Origin: Imbricaverruca yamaguchii
Lineage: Eukaryota > Arthropoda > Thecostraca > Neoverrucidae
NCBI GenBank assembly: GCA_034440575.1
Contig: JAOTOL010001087.1
Span: 161,501-225,500 of the forward strand
Reading direction: 5' to 3'
DNA: 64,000 bases
The position numbers and the translations under genes are program-made. This document shows positions 23,570 to 35,631 of this stretch, in pieces. Position 1 is the first letter of the stretch; each line of letters opens with the position of its first letter. The notes under the pieces are model-generated. The model was given only the letters and a program-made list of their open reading frames with translations, did not search any database and was not told the origin of the DNA.

Positions 23570-26500
23570 GAGACCATCCAGCTGTCACGCGATCACTACC
23601 ATCCAACTGTCACGCGATCACTACCATCCAACTGTCACGCGATCACTACCATCCAACTGTCACGCGATCACTACCATCCAACTGTCATGTGACCCTGACC
23701 CAGACCATCCGACTGTCACGCGATCACTACCATCCAACTGTCACGCGATCACTACCATCCAACTGTCATGTGACCCTGACCCAGACCATCCAACTGTCAC
23801 GTGCTCCAGAGCATCCAACTGTCCCGTGATCCAGAGCATCCAACTGTCACGTGATCCAGACAATCCAACTGTCACGTGATCCAGACAATCCAACTATCAC
23901 GTGATCCAGACAATCCAACTGCCACGTGATCCAGACAATCCAACTATCACGTGCTCCAGAGCATCCAACTGTCCCGTGACCCAGACCATCCAACAGTCAC
24001 GCGATCAAGATCATCCAACTGTCACGCGATCACTACCATCCAACTGTCACGCGATCACTACCATCCAACTGTCATGTGACCCTGACCCAGACCATCCAAC
24101 TGTCACGCGATCAAGACCATCCAACTGTCACGCGATCACTACCATCCAACTGTCACGCGATCACTACCATCCAACTGTCACGCGATCAAGACCATCCAAC
24201 TGTCACGCGATCACTACCATCCAACTGTCACGCGATCACTACCATCCAACTGTCATGTGACCCTGACCCAGACCATCCAACTGTCACGCGATCACTACCA
24301 TCCAACTGTCACGCGATCACTACCATCCAACTGTCACGCGATCACTACCATCCAACTGTCATGCGATCACTACCATCCAACTGTCACGCGATCAAGACCA
24401 TCCAACTGTCACGTGATCACTACCATCCAACTGTCACGCGATCACTACCATCCAACTGTCATGTGACCCTGACCCAGACCATCCAACTGTCACGCGATCA
24501 CTACCATCCAACTGTCATGTGACCCTGACCCAGACCATCCAACTGTCACGCGATCAAGACCATCCAACTGTCACGCGATCACTACCATCCAACTGTCACG
24601 CGATCACTACCATCCAACTGTCATGTGACCCTGACCCAGACCATCCAACTGTCACGCGATCAAGAACCATCCAACTGTCACGCGATCACTACCATCCAAC
24701 TGTCACGCGATCAAGACCATCCAACTGTCACGCGATCACTACCATCCAACTGTCACGCGATCACTACCATCCAACTGTCACGCGATCACTACCATCCAAC
24801 TGTCATGTGACCCTGACCCAGACCATCCAACTGTCACGCGATCAAGACCATCCAACTGTCACGCGATCACTACCATCCAACTGTCACGCGATCACTACCA
24901 TCCAACTGTCACGCGATCAAGACCATCCAACTGTCACGCGATCACTACCATCCAACTGTCACGCGATCACTACCATCCAACTGTCATGTGACCCTGACCC
25001 AGACCATCCAACTGTCACGCGATCAAGACCATCCAACTGTCACGCGATCACTACCATCCAACTGTCACGCGATCAAGACCATCCAACTGTCACGCGATCA
25101 CTACCATCCAACTGTCATGTGACCCTGACCCAGACCATCCAACTGTCACGCGATCAAGACCATCCAACTGTCACGCGATCACTACCATCCAACTGTCATG
25201 TGACCCTGACCCAGACCATCCAACTGTCACGCGATCACTACCATCCATCTGTCATGCGATCACTACCATCCAACTGTCATGTGACCCTGACCCAGATCAT
25301 CCAACTGTCACGCGATCACTACCATCCAACTGTCACGCGATCACTACCATCCAACTGTCACGCGATCACTACCATCCAACTGCCACGCGATCACTACCAT
25401 CCAACTGTCATGTGACCCTGACCCAGACCATCCAACTGTCACGCGATCACTACCATCCAACTGTCACGCGATCACTACCATCCAACTGTCATGTGACCCT
25501 GACCCAGACCATCCAACTGTCACGCGATCACTACCATCCAACTGTCATGCGATCACTACCATCCATCTGTCATGCGATCACTACCATCCAACTGTCATGT
25601 GACCCTGACCCAGATCATCCAACTGTCACGCGATCACTACCATCCAACTGTCATGCGATCACTACCATCCAACTGTCACGCGATCACTACCATCCAACTG
25701 TCATGTGACCCTGACCCAGACCATCCAACTGTCACGCGATCACTACCATCCAACTGTCACGTGACCCTGACCCAGACCATCCAACTGTCATGTGACCCTG
25801 ACCCAGACCATCCAACTGTCATGCGATCACTACCATCCAACTGTCACGCGATCACTACCATCCAACTGTCATGTGACCCTGACCCAGACCATCCAACTGT
25901 CACGCGATCACTACCATCCAACTGTCACGCGATCACTACCATCCAACTGTCATGTGACCCTGACCCAGACCATCCAACTGTCACGCGATCACTACCATCC
26001 AACTGTCACGCGATCACTACCATCCAACTGTCATGTGACCCTGACCCAGACCATCCGACTGTCACGCGATCACTACCATCCAACTGTCACGCGATCACTA
26101 CCATCCAACTGTCATGTGACCCTGACCCAGACCATCCAACTGTCACGTGCTCCAGAGCATCCAACTGTCCCGTGATCCAGAGCATCCAACTGTCACGTGA
26201 TCCAGACAATCCAACTGTCAGGCGATCAAGACCATCCAACTGTCACGCGATCACTACCATCCAACTGTCATGTGACCCTGACCCAGACCATCCAACTGTC
26301 ACGTGCTCCAGAGCATCCAACTGTCCCGTGATCCAGAGCATCCAACTGTCACGTGATCCAGACAATCCAACTGTCACGTGATCCAGACAATCCAACTATC
26401 ACGTGATCCAGACAATCGAACTGTCACGTGATCCAGACAATCGAACTGTCACGTGATACAGACAATCCAACTGTCACGTGATCCAGACAATCCAACTGTC

Positions 26501-26960
26501 ACGTGATCCAGACAATCCAACTGTCACGTGATCCAGACAATCCAACTGTCACGTGATCCAGACAATCCAACTGTCACGTGATCCAGACAATCCAACTGTC
26601 ACGTGACTCAGACCACCCAGCTGTCACGTGACCCAGACCACCCAGCTGTCACGTGACCCAGACCACCCAGCTGTCACGTGACCCAGACCACCCAGCTGTC
26701 ACGTGACCCAGACCACCCAGCTGTCACGTGACCCAGACCACCCAGCTACCACGTGACTCAGACCGCCACCCTGTCACAAGACTCACACGGTCCTCCTGTC
26801 ATCTTGGCATGTGACCCAGATGATCCGAGCGTTATCAAGTCACGTGACTCAGAGGGTCTGACTGCGATCCCGTGACTATCGTGACTCAGACGTGGCTGTC
26901 GCCCTATCACGTGACCCAGACAGTTCGCCTGGCGCCTTGTCACGTGACTCACTCCCTCAC
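23570..26960. repeat. 25/31-bp minisatellite, grading into an E-box-rich part
   Basis: About 120 copies of three related units. Type A is 25 bp (CCAACTGTCACGCGATCACT then ACCAT). Type B is 31 bp (CCAACTGTCATGTGACCCTG then ACCCAGACCAT). Type C is 25 bp (CCAACTGTCACGTGATCCAG then ACAAT). A and B alternate irregularly to about 26150; then type C and ACGTGACCCAGACCACCCAG units dominate, grading into diverged copies. Confidence 0.95.
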
Positions 26961-27044
26961 TCGCCGGAAGTGCCTGCTACAGCCGTGACGGTCTACATTT
27001 TCACATTTGCAGGCGTGCCGCGGGTGCGCGTAGTTAGTCCCGCA

Positions 27045-27190
27045 AGACTGCTCCCCGTCGGCGAACATTGGTCTGGTGAGCGGTGCGACCATTTCGAAAC
27101 GTCAGGTCTCGGGTTCAAGTCTCGTTGTGGCCCGTACTTTTTCGGCTTCACCCGACCGACGGCCGTGAAAAAGTGGTGTAGGCGACAAAG
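27045..27190 (+). mobile_element. possible tRNA-derived SINE
   Basis: A box-B-like GGGTTCAAGTCTC at about 27111 is preceded by a weak box-A-like TGGTCTGGTGAGCGG at about 27069. It lies just past the end of the E-box array. Only one copy was seen. Confidence 0.4.
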
Positions 27191-27734
27191 CGCAGTGCAA
27201 AGGAACCAAAGAGTCTTCCGATTGGCATTTGTTGGAAATGACCTTTAGGTGTTAATCTCCCTGCAGTTCTTGCTTCGCAGTTATACGACCAATAGTCTAG
27301 AAACGATTCATTTCAACAATTGTCAACGAACCTTAGCAAGCTAAAAACTGGCCACCCACTGCCAATACTTTCCCCATAACCCAGTGTTGCCGACACCCTT
27401 CCATTAAACTTGTCCCATCTCCATCCTCTACCCTCAGACCTTCGATCTTTCACTCTCTCACGGTCTTACACCGCCCTCTCCCACCCACCAGTCCTTCCAC
27501 AACTCGTCCCACAGACCAGGTCATATCACACCCGTCCTCCTACACCCTCCCTCCCAGTGGGCCATAACCTGGTCATTGGCCGACCCGTGCCAATGACCAG
27601 GTCATACCCCCACCCGTCCTCTTACACCCTATCTCCCGAGACATCACTCCCGCTCTTACCCGTTCCAGATATCAATTTCTTCTCACCGTCATCTTACATC
27701 CTCCCTCTGAGGACACCAGTCCCGACATCACCCA

Positions 27735-27895
27735 CCCCCTTACACCCTCCATCTCCAAACACTCTTCACCTCCCTCTCCAGACCAGTGCAACCTCACCCA
27801 CCCCCTTACACCCTCCATCTCCAAACACTCTTCACCTCCCTCTCCAGACCAGTGCAACCTCACCCACCCCGTTACACCTTCCCATCTCCCTACAG
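27735..27895. repeat. 66-bp tandem repeat
   Basis: About 2.4 copies of a pyrimidine-rich unit containing CTCCATCTCCAAACACTCTT. Confidence 0.9.
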
Positions 27896-27959
27896 CCATC
27901 ATCCCATCCACCCCTGGCACCGTGCAATTTTCAGATACTGCCTCCCATCCCTCCCTCAC

Positions 27960-28385
27960 AGCCCGAGGAAATCCTCCCAGCTAGCGAAGATGATGGCGGT
28001 TTCACATTTCAGACCAGCCCGACTTCAGCCGAAACGGACACGCCTGAGGGCGGATTGGGTGTCAATGCACCTCGATGCACTCTCCCCCTGCTGGTCTGGC
28101 GGCGCTCATGTGCCGGCGACAGGCGCGTTAACCTCCTTCCCGCGGCGGCGGCCGGAGACAGCGGCGAGGTGCGGTTTTGCGGGCGGAGATTCTCGCGTCT
28201 GGTGGGCCGGCCGACCGCGGCGAATGTGGCGCGCTTTTGCGGCCGTCTGACCCACTGGTCCTGCAGTGTTGCAGGCGGCGCGTCTCCGCTGATGGCCGGG
28301 CCGCTCTCAGAGCGGTCTCAGGCCGAGGCGGATTAGAAAAGCGCGGCCGTCCCAGGAATCGCCTCGGCTTGATTTCTTCTGCCAT
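27960..28385. other. GC- and CpG-rich stretch, no supported gene
   Basis: Markedly richer in G, C and CpG than its flanks from about 28050 to 28360, so it may be an unmethylated promoter-like island. No gene start could be tied to it. Confidence 0.35.
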
Positions 28386-28439
28386 TTGCAGTGTCTATAA
28401 ACTTGGAAAGCAGTGATACATTGGCGGCGGTAGTCACTG

Positions 28440-28800
28440 GCCAGTGCACACCTGTCGGGCACTGCACTGTGTCACTCATGTCGGACACTGCTATGTATCA
28501 GTCCTGCTGTGTCACACTGTGTCCTGCTGTGTCACACTGTGTCCTGCTGTGTCCCGCTGTGTCCCGCTGCTCTGGGTCACGCCTTTCGGCCATTGTTCTG
28601 TGCCACTCCTGGGCTGCTCTGTGTCATTCCTCATATGCTCTACGTCATTCCTGGGATGCTCTGCGTCACTCATAGCCTGTTTATGTGTCACTCCTAAACT
28701 GCTCTGTTTCACTCCTGGGTTGTTCTGTGTCACTCCTGGGATATTCTGTTTCACTCCTGGGCTGTTATGTGTCACTCCCGGGATGTTCTGAGTCATTTTT
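28440..28800. repeat. degenerate 18-21-bp tandem repeats
   Basis: Copies of GTCCTGCTGTGTCACACT near 28500-28560 and of CTGTGTCACTCCTGGG near 28600-28800. They appear related to the clean 35-bp array that follows. Confidence 0.8.
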
Positions 28801-29288
28801 GGGGAGGGTGTTCTGTGTCACCTGTGGGGTGGTTGGGGAGGGTGTTCTGTGTCACCTGTGGGGTGGTTGGGGAGGGTGTTCTGTGTCACCTGTGGGGTGG
28901 TTTTGTGGAGGGTGTTCTGTGTCACCTGTGGGGTGGTTGGGGAGGGTGTTCTGTGTCACCTGTGGGGTGGTTGGGGTTTGGGGAGGGTGTTCTGTGTCAC
29001 CTGTGGGGTGGTTTGGGGAGGGTGTTCTGTGTCACCTGTGGGGTGGTTGGGGAGGGTGTTCTGTGTCACCTGTGGGGTGGTTGTGGAGGGTGTTCTGTGT
29101 CACCTGTGGGGTGGTTGGGGAGGGTGTTCTGTGTCACCTGTGGGGTGGTTGGGGAGGGTGTTCTGTGTCACCTGTGGGGTGGTTGGGGAGGGTGTTCTGT
29201 GTCACCTGTGGGGTGGTTGGGGAGGGTGTTCTGTGTCACCTGTGGGGTGGTTGGGGAGGGTGTTCTGTGTCACCTGTGGGGTGGTTGA
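28801..29288. repeat. 35-bp minisatellite
   Basis: Fourteen copies of a 35-bp unit containing GGGGAGGGTGTTCTGTGTCA and CCTGTGGGGTGGTTG, with small length variants. Confidence 0.97.
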
Positions 29289-29289
29289 T

Positions 29290-30870
29290 CCAGATCTAGA
29301 TCTGGGCTAGGCCCGTCAACTCCCGAGCTCACTGCGGAGTGCCAAAACACGCATAATGCTCTTTTTGGGTGATATTTTTTGGGTGCAATCATTTCATCTT
29401 TCAAAATACTAGACAGATTTGGTTTTATCTGGTGCTTTATCCTAATAAGCATTTGGCAACCCATCAGGAAGCTTAGAAGAGATCTAAGTAATCCATTTTC
29501 GGCAGCGATATCACCACGGCACCATTCTTTAGGCACTCCAGAGTGAAATTAAGTGTATTGGCTGGAAGTGTTTGTTCTATTGGGAACACAGGCTGGATTG
29601 TTGGTCTGTGACCTCGTGTCACATCAAGGGTCGTCGTGCTACCTTCAGTAACCCTTGTGATTGTGGAGTCGTCGTATAGTATCACTACGGGAGATAAGTT
29701 CGAATTCAGTGACGATCTGCACCTATTCGAACCCAATAGTGCATTGCATTGTCAGTGTATTGCCATCCATTTAGATTCAGTTACATTCTGCAGCATTTGC
29801 TTGGTCCAGCTAGCTGGGCTGGAAGGTCACTACCTAATTGACCATTGCGTAAGGTTATATACTGTCTAACCATATTAGGCGTGAATCCCCTGCATGCGGA
29901 AAGAACGAGGGAATCAGAAAAAAACGTGTTAACTTTAGCCTAGGTAATCATTTGTTTAGAAAAGAAGATTCCGATTGCAACAAAAATAGACGAAATGGAG
30001 CACAAAAATGGATGGTATGCCCTGGAAATTATGAGAAAATCTGTCCACCTAGGAAAAAATGCATCCGGGTCCAGTTCCGTTTCGAAGGTAGCTTTGTTTG
30101 ATGCAGGCTGCATTGGTGACCTAACGCAGCCGTACGTTGCGCCTCAAGCACAATGTAGCTACGGGCATTGGGGTGAAAAGGAAACAAACATATGGCCTTG
30201 GAAATGTCAAGAAGTTGGAAATTATTCCCAGCACAAATGCGACTATGATGCGACCTTTGGCATGTGATTAGTCGATAATTAACTACACTATCGCCCAATG
30301 CAGGGGATCGCCCATTTTCTAACAAGGGAATGCAACGGGAGAAAACTGGTCAGATGTTCACCGCGGAATTTTGGGCGATGGTTGTTTTATCTTCGGCGGT
30401 GAAGTGACGATACAAAAATGTTGGACATGATGGTGGAGTTTACATCAGTTAACAGGCTATAATTAAACCTCGCCCGTATATGGGGGTGCAACCCCCCTTA
30501 TAATTTTTTTGTATATTCCTTCCAAACTGATGAACAGATCGCTCTGAGATTTTCAGTACCCTTTGGGGCAACCTTTTGACGACTTTTGATGAAATTTTTT
30601 TTGGAGGTCATGTCAGGTTACGGAGTTATGAGACCATAAAAGGGAGCACCTCCGACCAGTTTTCAATAAATACGTGATTATCGCAAGGATTTTTTAACGT
30701 ATTTTTATAGTTAACCGGCAGTCGAGAGCGATTCATGCTGCCTCGATGTAGGCACAAAGTGACCTCTCAGAGCAGAGGGACAGCCCGCCATCGTCGACAA
30801 CTCCTCAGTGGCTCCTTGAGCAGCGCTGGTGCCCGCCCACATCACTGGCCAGCGGCCGTACCGCATAGCC
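29290..30870. other. unique DNA, no supported gene
   Basis: Short open frames only. A small GGGGGTGCAACCCCC hairpin lies near 30481-30496; I could not link it to any element. Confidence 0.4.
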
Positions 30871-30879
30871 CGCCGCACC

Positions 30880-31278
30880 GGGCGGAGTAGCGAGAGTAGC
30901 AGTCGGCCCACCACCGGGCGGAGTAGCGAGAGTAGCAGTCGGCCCACCACCGGGCGGAGTAGCGAGAGTAGCAGTCGGCCCACCACCGGGCGGAGTAGCG
31001 AGAGTAGCAGTCGGCCCACCACCGGGCGGAGTAGCGAGAGTAGCAGTCGGCCCACCACCGGGCGAAGTAGCGAGAGTAGCAGTCGGCCCACCACCGGGCG
31101 GAGTAGCGAGAGTAGCAGTCGGCCCACCACCGGGCGGAGTAGCGAGAGTAGCAGTCGGCCCACCACCGGGCGAAGTAGCGAGAGTAGCAGTCGGCCCACC
31201 ACCGGGCGAAGTAGCGAGAGTAGCAGTCGGCCCACCACCGGGCGGAGTAGCGAGAGTAGCAGTCGGCCCACCACGGGC
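30880..31278. repeat. 36-bp minisatellite
   Basis: Eleven near-identical copies of a 36-bp unit (GGGCGGAGTAGCGAGAGTAG then CAGTCGGCCCACCACC). The only frequent change is GGCGG/GGCGA. Twelve-residue frames on both strands follow from its length. Confidence 0.97.
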
Positions 31279-31439
31279 ACCACGGCACACAGGCGCCGGA
31301 TCGACACATTAGTCGGCCGTTCCAGCTACTGCGATACCGCGGACGGCGGCTGGCAGGATCCAGCACACCCGCCGGGCCATGATTTGGCCATCTAACTTGA
31401 TACTAAAGCCACCGCCAGAGGCCACGTTCTCTACAGTCG

Positions 31440-31760
31440 GCACGGCGGGCCGCGGAGTCCGGCCACCTCCCGTCGAGCTCGGAGAACACGCGTCGCCGGC
31501 GGGCTGAGATGCCGGGAAGTGTGCAGCGCCGCGACCGACAGACGCCACCGTTTACACTCACGCAACTGGCGGGCGCCGCGACGGCGTGCTGGCGGCGTAC
31601 TGCCGTTGTGAGCGGCCGCCGGCCGGACCGGCGGCGCGCGCGCAGGGCGGCCGGCTGACCGCGCGGCGCCGGTAAGTGGCCGACCGCGGGTTCGATCCCC
31701 GCGGCGGGCGACAATTGTCGGCCCGGTTACGAGAGCCGACGCGAGCCGGGCTGCCAGGTC
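31440..31760. other. GC-rich stretch with a perfect T-arm
   Basis: CpG-rich DNA. At 31686-31702 it has GCGGG-TTCGATC-CCCGC, a perfect five-pair TPsiC arm and box B. A D-arm-like GGCTGACCGCGCGG lies upstream, but the anticodon and acceptor stems do not fold convincingly. A tRNA-derived element head or tRNA relic is more likely than a working tRNA. Confidence 0.35.
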
Positions 31761-31875
31761 ACGCATCGCTCCTGAAGACAGTCCTCTCTCGATAGAGGGT
31801 GAGTTGCGGTCGGTTGGGAGCACGAGTTGGAAGCCATTCCACAGACCAGATATCGGCTACGGTCTGGCCCGATCT

Positions 31876-32059
31876 CCTTTTGTTTGTTTATTGGTTGGTT
31901 CACGACACACTTTATGCACATTCACGGCTAATGGTGCCGCCCACACTGTTTCGCCGGTGGGCCGCGGGATTGGGAAAGGTCCTGAGTGGCGCTAGAGTCG
32001 AACCCGGGACCTTTGGTACCCATAGCCCGACACCTTAACCACTCGGCCATCCCCGCCCC
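31876..32059 (-). mobile_element. SINE family 2, copy 1 (Ser/Leu-like tRNA head)
   Basis: On the minus strand the head has box A TGGCCGAGTGGTTAAGG (A-box core at plus 32039-32049) and box B GGTTCGACTCT (plus 31994-32004). The body includes CACCGGCGAAACAGTGTG. It ends TGTGTCGTGAACCAA followed by an A-rich CAATAAACAAACAAAA tail. A second copy lies at 56.4 kb. Confidence 0.85.
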
Positions 32060-32064
32060 CTGGC

Positions 32065-33250
32065 CCGGTCTCCATTGACAGCGGTGTGGAGGGAGGGGTG
32101 GGAGTGTCGTTTATTGTCCACTATTCACAGTCAGCAGATAAATGGAGCCAATCCGAACGGTGGGCCCTATCGCATGCAGCATGTATGTTCTAGACATTAA
32201 AAGGCTGCTCCTTTGAAGTGATGGACAACGAAGCAGGGCGTCTCAAGGGCGAACAGTGAGGAACCGCACGAGTGTGACGGCTTCCGCTCGCTGTATGCTG
32301 GCTATCTATGGCAACATGCAGTGGATGCGTCAAAAGATAACCTATTCAATGACGGGCACTAAGACAAAGACATTGGTGCAAACTTGTGCCATTTTGAAAG
32401 TATATTGGAAACCTTTCAGAGACTTCTGCAACATTGGTGATAGGTACATTTATTTCCTTCCCAGCCGTCATCACTTTGTCAATACCTGGCCACACCCTGA
32501 CCTTAGATCAGCGCGAGTAATTTTCATATACTTGTAGCAGTATACTACAATCCTCGCATATTCGAAAGATATCGGTGCGTACTTCCGACAGCTAGGAACG
32601 CTGACACGGTTTCCGAGGTTAGTGGCATTAGCATCACCTCGATTGGTGAGCTGGCATTAATTGGGTGCAATGTCGACATAACAATTTGCTAAAGACTGAA
32701 CAACGGAAAATGTCCAATGTTTCAATTTATTATCCCATTAACTTCATCAATTCTTCAAGATTGATCACCGGGCGAATGGCCAAGCGATACCCTCTTTGGT
32801 GATTCCGGGTCAGAGTCGCCTATCCCAGTGTAGTGTAGGATATATGTTGTTCACACCTATTTGGTCCTATTCTTTTGCACCACCTTTACATGTACTTGTA
32901 TGCAGTAGGAATGCAGTGGGAAGCACCAAACGGACGACTCGCGGCACTTTCCATTGGTCTGTCCGTTGACGTGCATTAACGCTGTTGAACTAGCTTACTT
33001 CATTAATTATTGTCCTCTTATGAATGCGTTTTTGTTCTCTCCGCATCCTATATACCATGGGATGGATAGTTTGGCAAAATTGGCTGTACACATCCAAGCG
33101 ACATAAAGGTCGGATCACTAACTAGTTAACTTGCCAGCTTACCGAGATGTGTGGTTTTGCCTCACGACCAAAGAATGCTCATGGTTTCGGAGCGAACATC
33201 CATACAGTGAGATGAATTAGTTTATTTGCATGACAAGCATCCGTTACCCT
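32065..33250. other. unique DNA, no supported gene
   Basis: No gene, RNA or repeat was recognised. Confidence 0.4.
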
Positions 33251-33256
33251 GTGGTG

Positions 33257-33380
33257 CTGTCTCGGTACCAGATGCTTAGTGTATTGCTTCGGTGCCCGAT
33301 GCTTAGTGTATTGCTTCGGTACCCGATGCTTAGTGTGTTTGTTCGGTGCCCGATGATTGGTGCTGCTGCTTCGGTATTCG
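33257..33380. repeat. 27-bp minisatellite
   Basis: About 4.5 copies of TTCGGTGCCCGATGCTTAGT then GTATTGC. Copies decay towards 33380. Confidence 0.9.
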
Positions 33381-33465
33381 ATGGTAGTAGTTCCTGGAGA
33401 TCGACCTCCACGTGTTCTTCTTTCAATGTCTTCCAGTGTTGTAGCGCAGAATTGGCAGCGTATCC

Positions 33466-35628
33466 GGGAGTAAGTCGCGGCATTAGTCAGTAAGTCGCGG
33501 CATTAGTCAGTAAGTCGCGGCATTAGTCAGTAAGTCGCGGCATTAGTCAGTAAGTCGCGGCATTAGTCAGTAAGTCGCGTCATTAGTCAGTAAGTCGCGG
33601 CATTAGTCAGTAAGTCGCGGCATTAGTCAGTAAGTCGCGGCATTAGTCAGTAAGTCGCGGCATTAGTCAGTAAGTCGCAGTATTAGTCAGTAAGTCGCGG
33701 CATTAGTCAGTAAGTCGCGATTAGTGTAAGTCGCGGCATTAGTCAGTAAGTCGCGGCATTAGTCAGTAAGTCGCGGCATTAGTCAGTAAGTCGCGGCATT
33801 AGTCAGTAAGTCGCGGCATTAGTCAGTAAGTCGCGGCATTAGTCAGTAAGGCGGCATTAGTCAGTAAGTCGCGGCATTAGTCAGTAAGTCGCGGCATTAG
33901 TCAGTAAGTCGCGGCATTAGTAGTAAGTCGCGGCATTAGTCAGTAAGTCGCGGCATTAGTCAGTAAGTCGCGGCATTAGTCAGTAAGTCGCGGCATTAGT
34001 CAGTAAGTCGCGGCATTAGTAGTAAGTCGCGGCATTAGTCAGTAAGTCGCGGCATTAGTCAGTAAGTCGCGGCATTAGTCAGTAAGTCGCGGCATTAGTC
34101 AGTAAGTCGCGGCATTAGTCAGTAAGTCGCGGCATTAGTCAGTAAGTCGCGGCATTAGTCAGTAAGTCGCGGCATTAGTCAGTAAGTCGCGTCATTAGTC
34201 AGTAAGTCGCGGCATTAGTCAGTAAGTCGCGGCATTAGTCAGTAAGTGCGGCATTAGTCAGTAAGTCGCGGCATTAGTAGTAGTCGGCATTAGTAGGTCG
34301 CGGCATTAGTCAGTAAGTCGCGATTAGTCGGGCATTAGTCAGTAAGTCGCGGCATTAGTCAGTAAGTCGCGGCATTAGTCAGTAAGTCGCGGCATTAGTC
34401 AGTAAGTCGCGGCATTAGTCAGTAAGTCGCGGCATTAGTCAGTAAGTCGCGGCATTAGTCAGTAAGTCGCGGCATTAGTCAGTAAGTCGCGGCATTAGTC
34501 AGTAAGTCGAGGCATTAGTCAGTAAGTCGCGGCATTAGTCAGTAAGTCGCGGCATTAGTCAGTAAGTCGCGGCATTAGTCAGTAAGTCGCGGCATTAGTC
34601 AGTAAGTCGCGGCATTAGTCAGTAAGTCGCGGCATTAGTCAGTAAGTCGCGGCATTAGTCAGTAAGTCGCGGCATTAGTCAGTAAGTCGCGGCATTAGTC
34701 AGTAAGTCGCGGCATTAGTCAGTAAGTCGCGGCATTAGTCAGTAAGTCGCGGCATTAGTCAGTAAGTCGCGGCATTAGTCAGTAAGTCGCGGCATTAGTC
34801 AGTAAGTCGCGGCATTAGTCAGTAAGTCGCGGCATTAGTCAGTAAGTCGCGGATTAAGTCGCGGCATTAGTCAGTAAGTCGCGGCATTAGTCAGTAAGTC
34901 GCGGCATTAGTCAGTAAGTCGCGGCATTAGTCAGTAAGTCGCGGCATTAGTCAGTAAGTCGCGGCATTAGTCAGTAAGTCGCGGCATTAGTCAGTAAGTC
35001 GCGGCATTAGTCAGTAAGTCGCGGCATTAGTCAGTAAGTCGCGGCATTAGTCAGTAAGTCGCGGCATTAGTCAGTAAGTCGCGGCATTAGTCAGAGTCGA
35101 TTAGTCAGTAAGTCGCGGCATTAGTCAGTAAGTCGCGGCATTAGTCAGTAAGTCGCGGCATTAGTCAGTAAGTCGCGGCATTAGTCAGTAAGTCGCGGCA
35201 TTAGTCAGTAAGTCGCGGCATTAGTCAGTAAGTCGCGGCATTAGTCAGTAAGTCGCGGCATTAGTCAGTAAGTCGCGGCATTAGTCAGTAAGTCGCGGCA
35301 TTAGTCAGTAAGTCGCGGCATTAGTCAGTAAGTCGCAGTATTAGTCAGTAAGTCGCGGCATTAGTCAGTAAGTCGCGGCATTAGTCAGTAAGTCGCGGCA
35401 TTAGTCAGTAAGTCGCGGCATTAGTCAGTAAGTCGCGGCATTAGTCAGTAAGTCGCGGCATTAGTCAGTAAGTCGCGGCATTAGTCAGTAAGTCGCGGCA
35501 TTAGTCAGTAAGTCGCGGCATTAGTCAGTAAGTCGCGGCATTAGTCAGTAAGTCGCAGTATTAGTCAGTAAGTCGCAGTATTAGTCAGTAAGTCGCGGCA
35601 TTAGTCAGTAAGTCGCGGCATTAGTCAG
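33466..35628. repeat. 20-bp GTAAGT satellite
   Basis: About 105 copies of GTAAGTCGCGGCATTAGTCA, highly homogeneous. Almost every unit carries GTAAGT, the intron part of a consensus 5' splice site, preceded by TCA. Scattered truncated units cluster near 33715, 33850, 34255-34330, 34850 and 35090. All three plus-strand frames close quickly, so there are no long frames. Confidence 0.97.
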
Positions 35629-35631
35629 TGG

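Noticed and set aside
23467..26381. Chains of plus-strand open frames of the type TIQLSRDHYHPTV
   Set aside because: Product of the 25/31-bp array; the unit lengths rotate the frame so the same peptide appears in every frame.
23570..26960. CRISPR-like array of regularly spaced repeats
   Set aside because: The spacers are not unique; whole units repeat, and this is eukaryotic DNA.
32039..32059. True tRNA-Ser/Leu gene at the 31.9-kb SINE head
   Set aside because: Boxes A and B are good, but the head runs directly into a SINE body shared with the 56.4-kb copy and ends in an A-rich tail.
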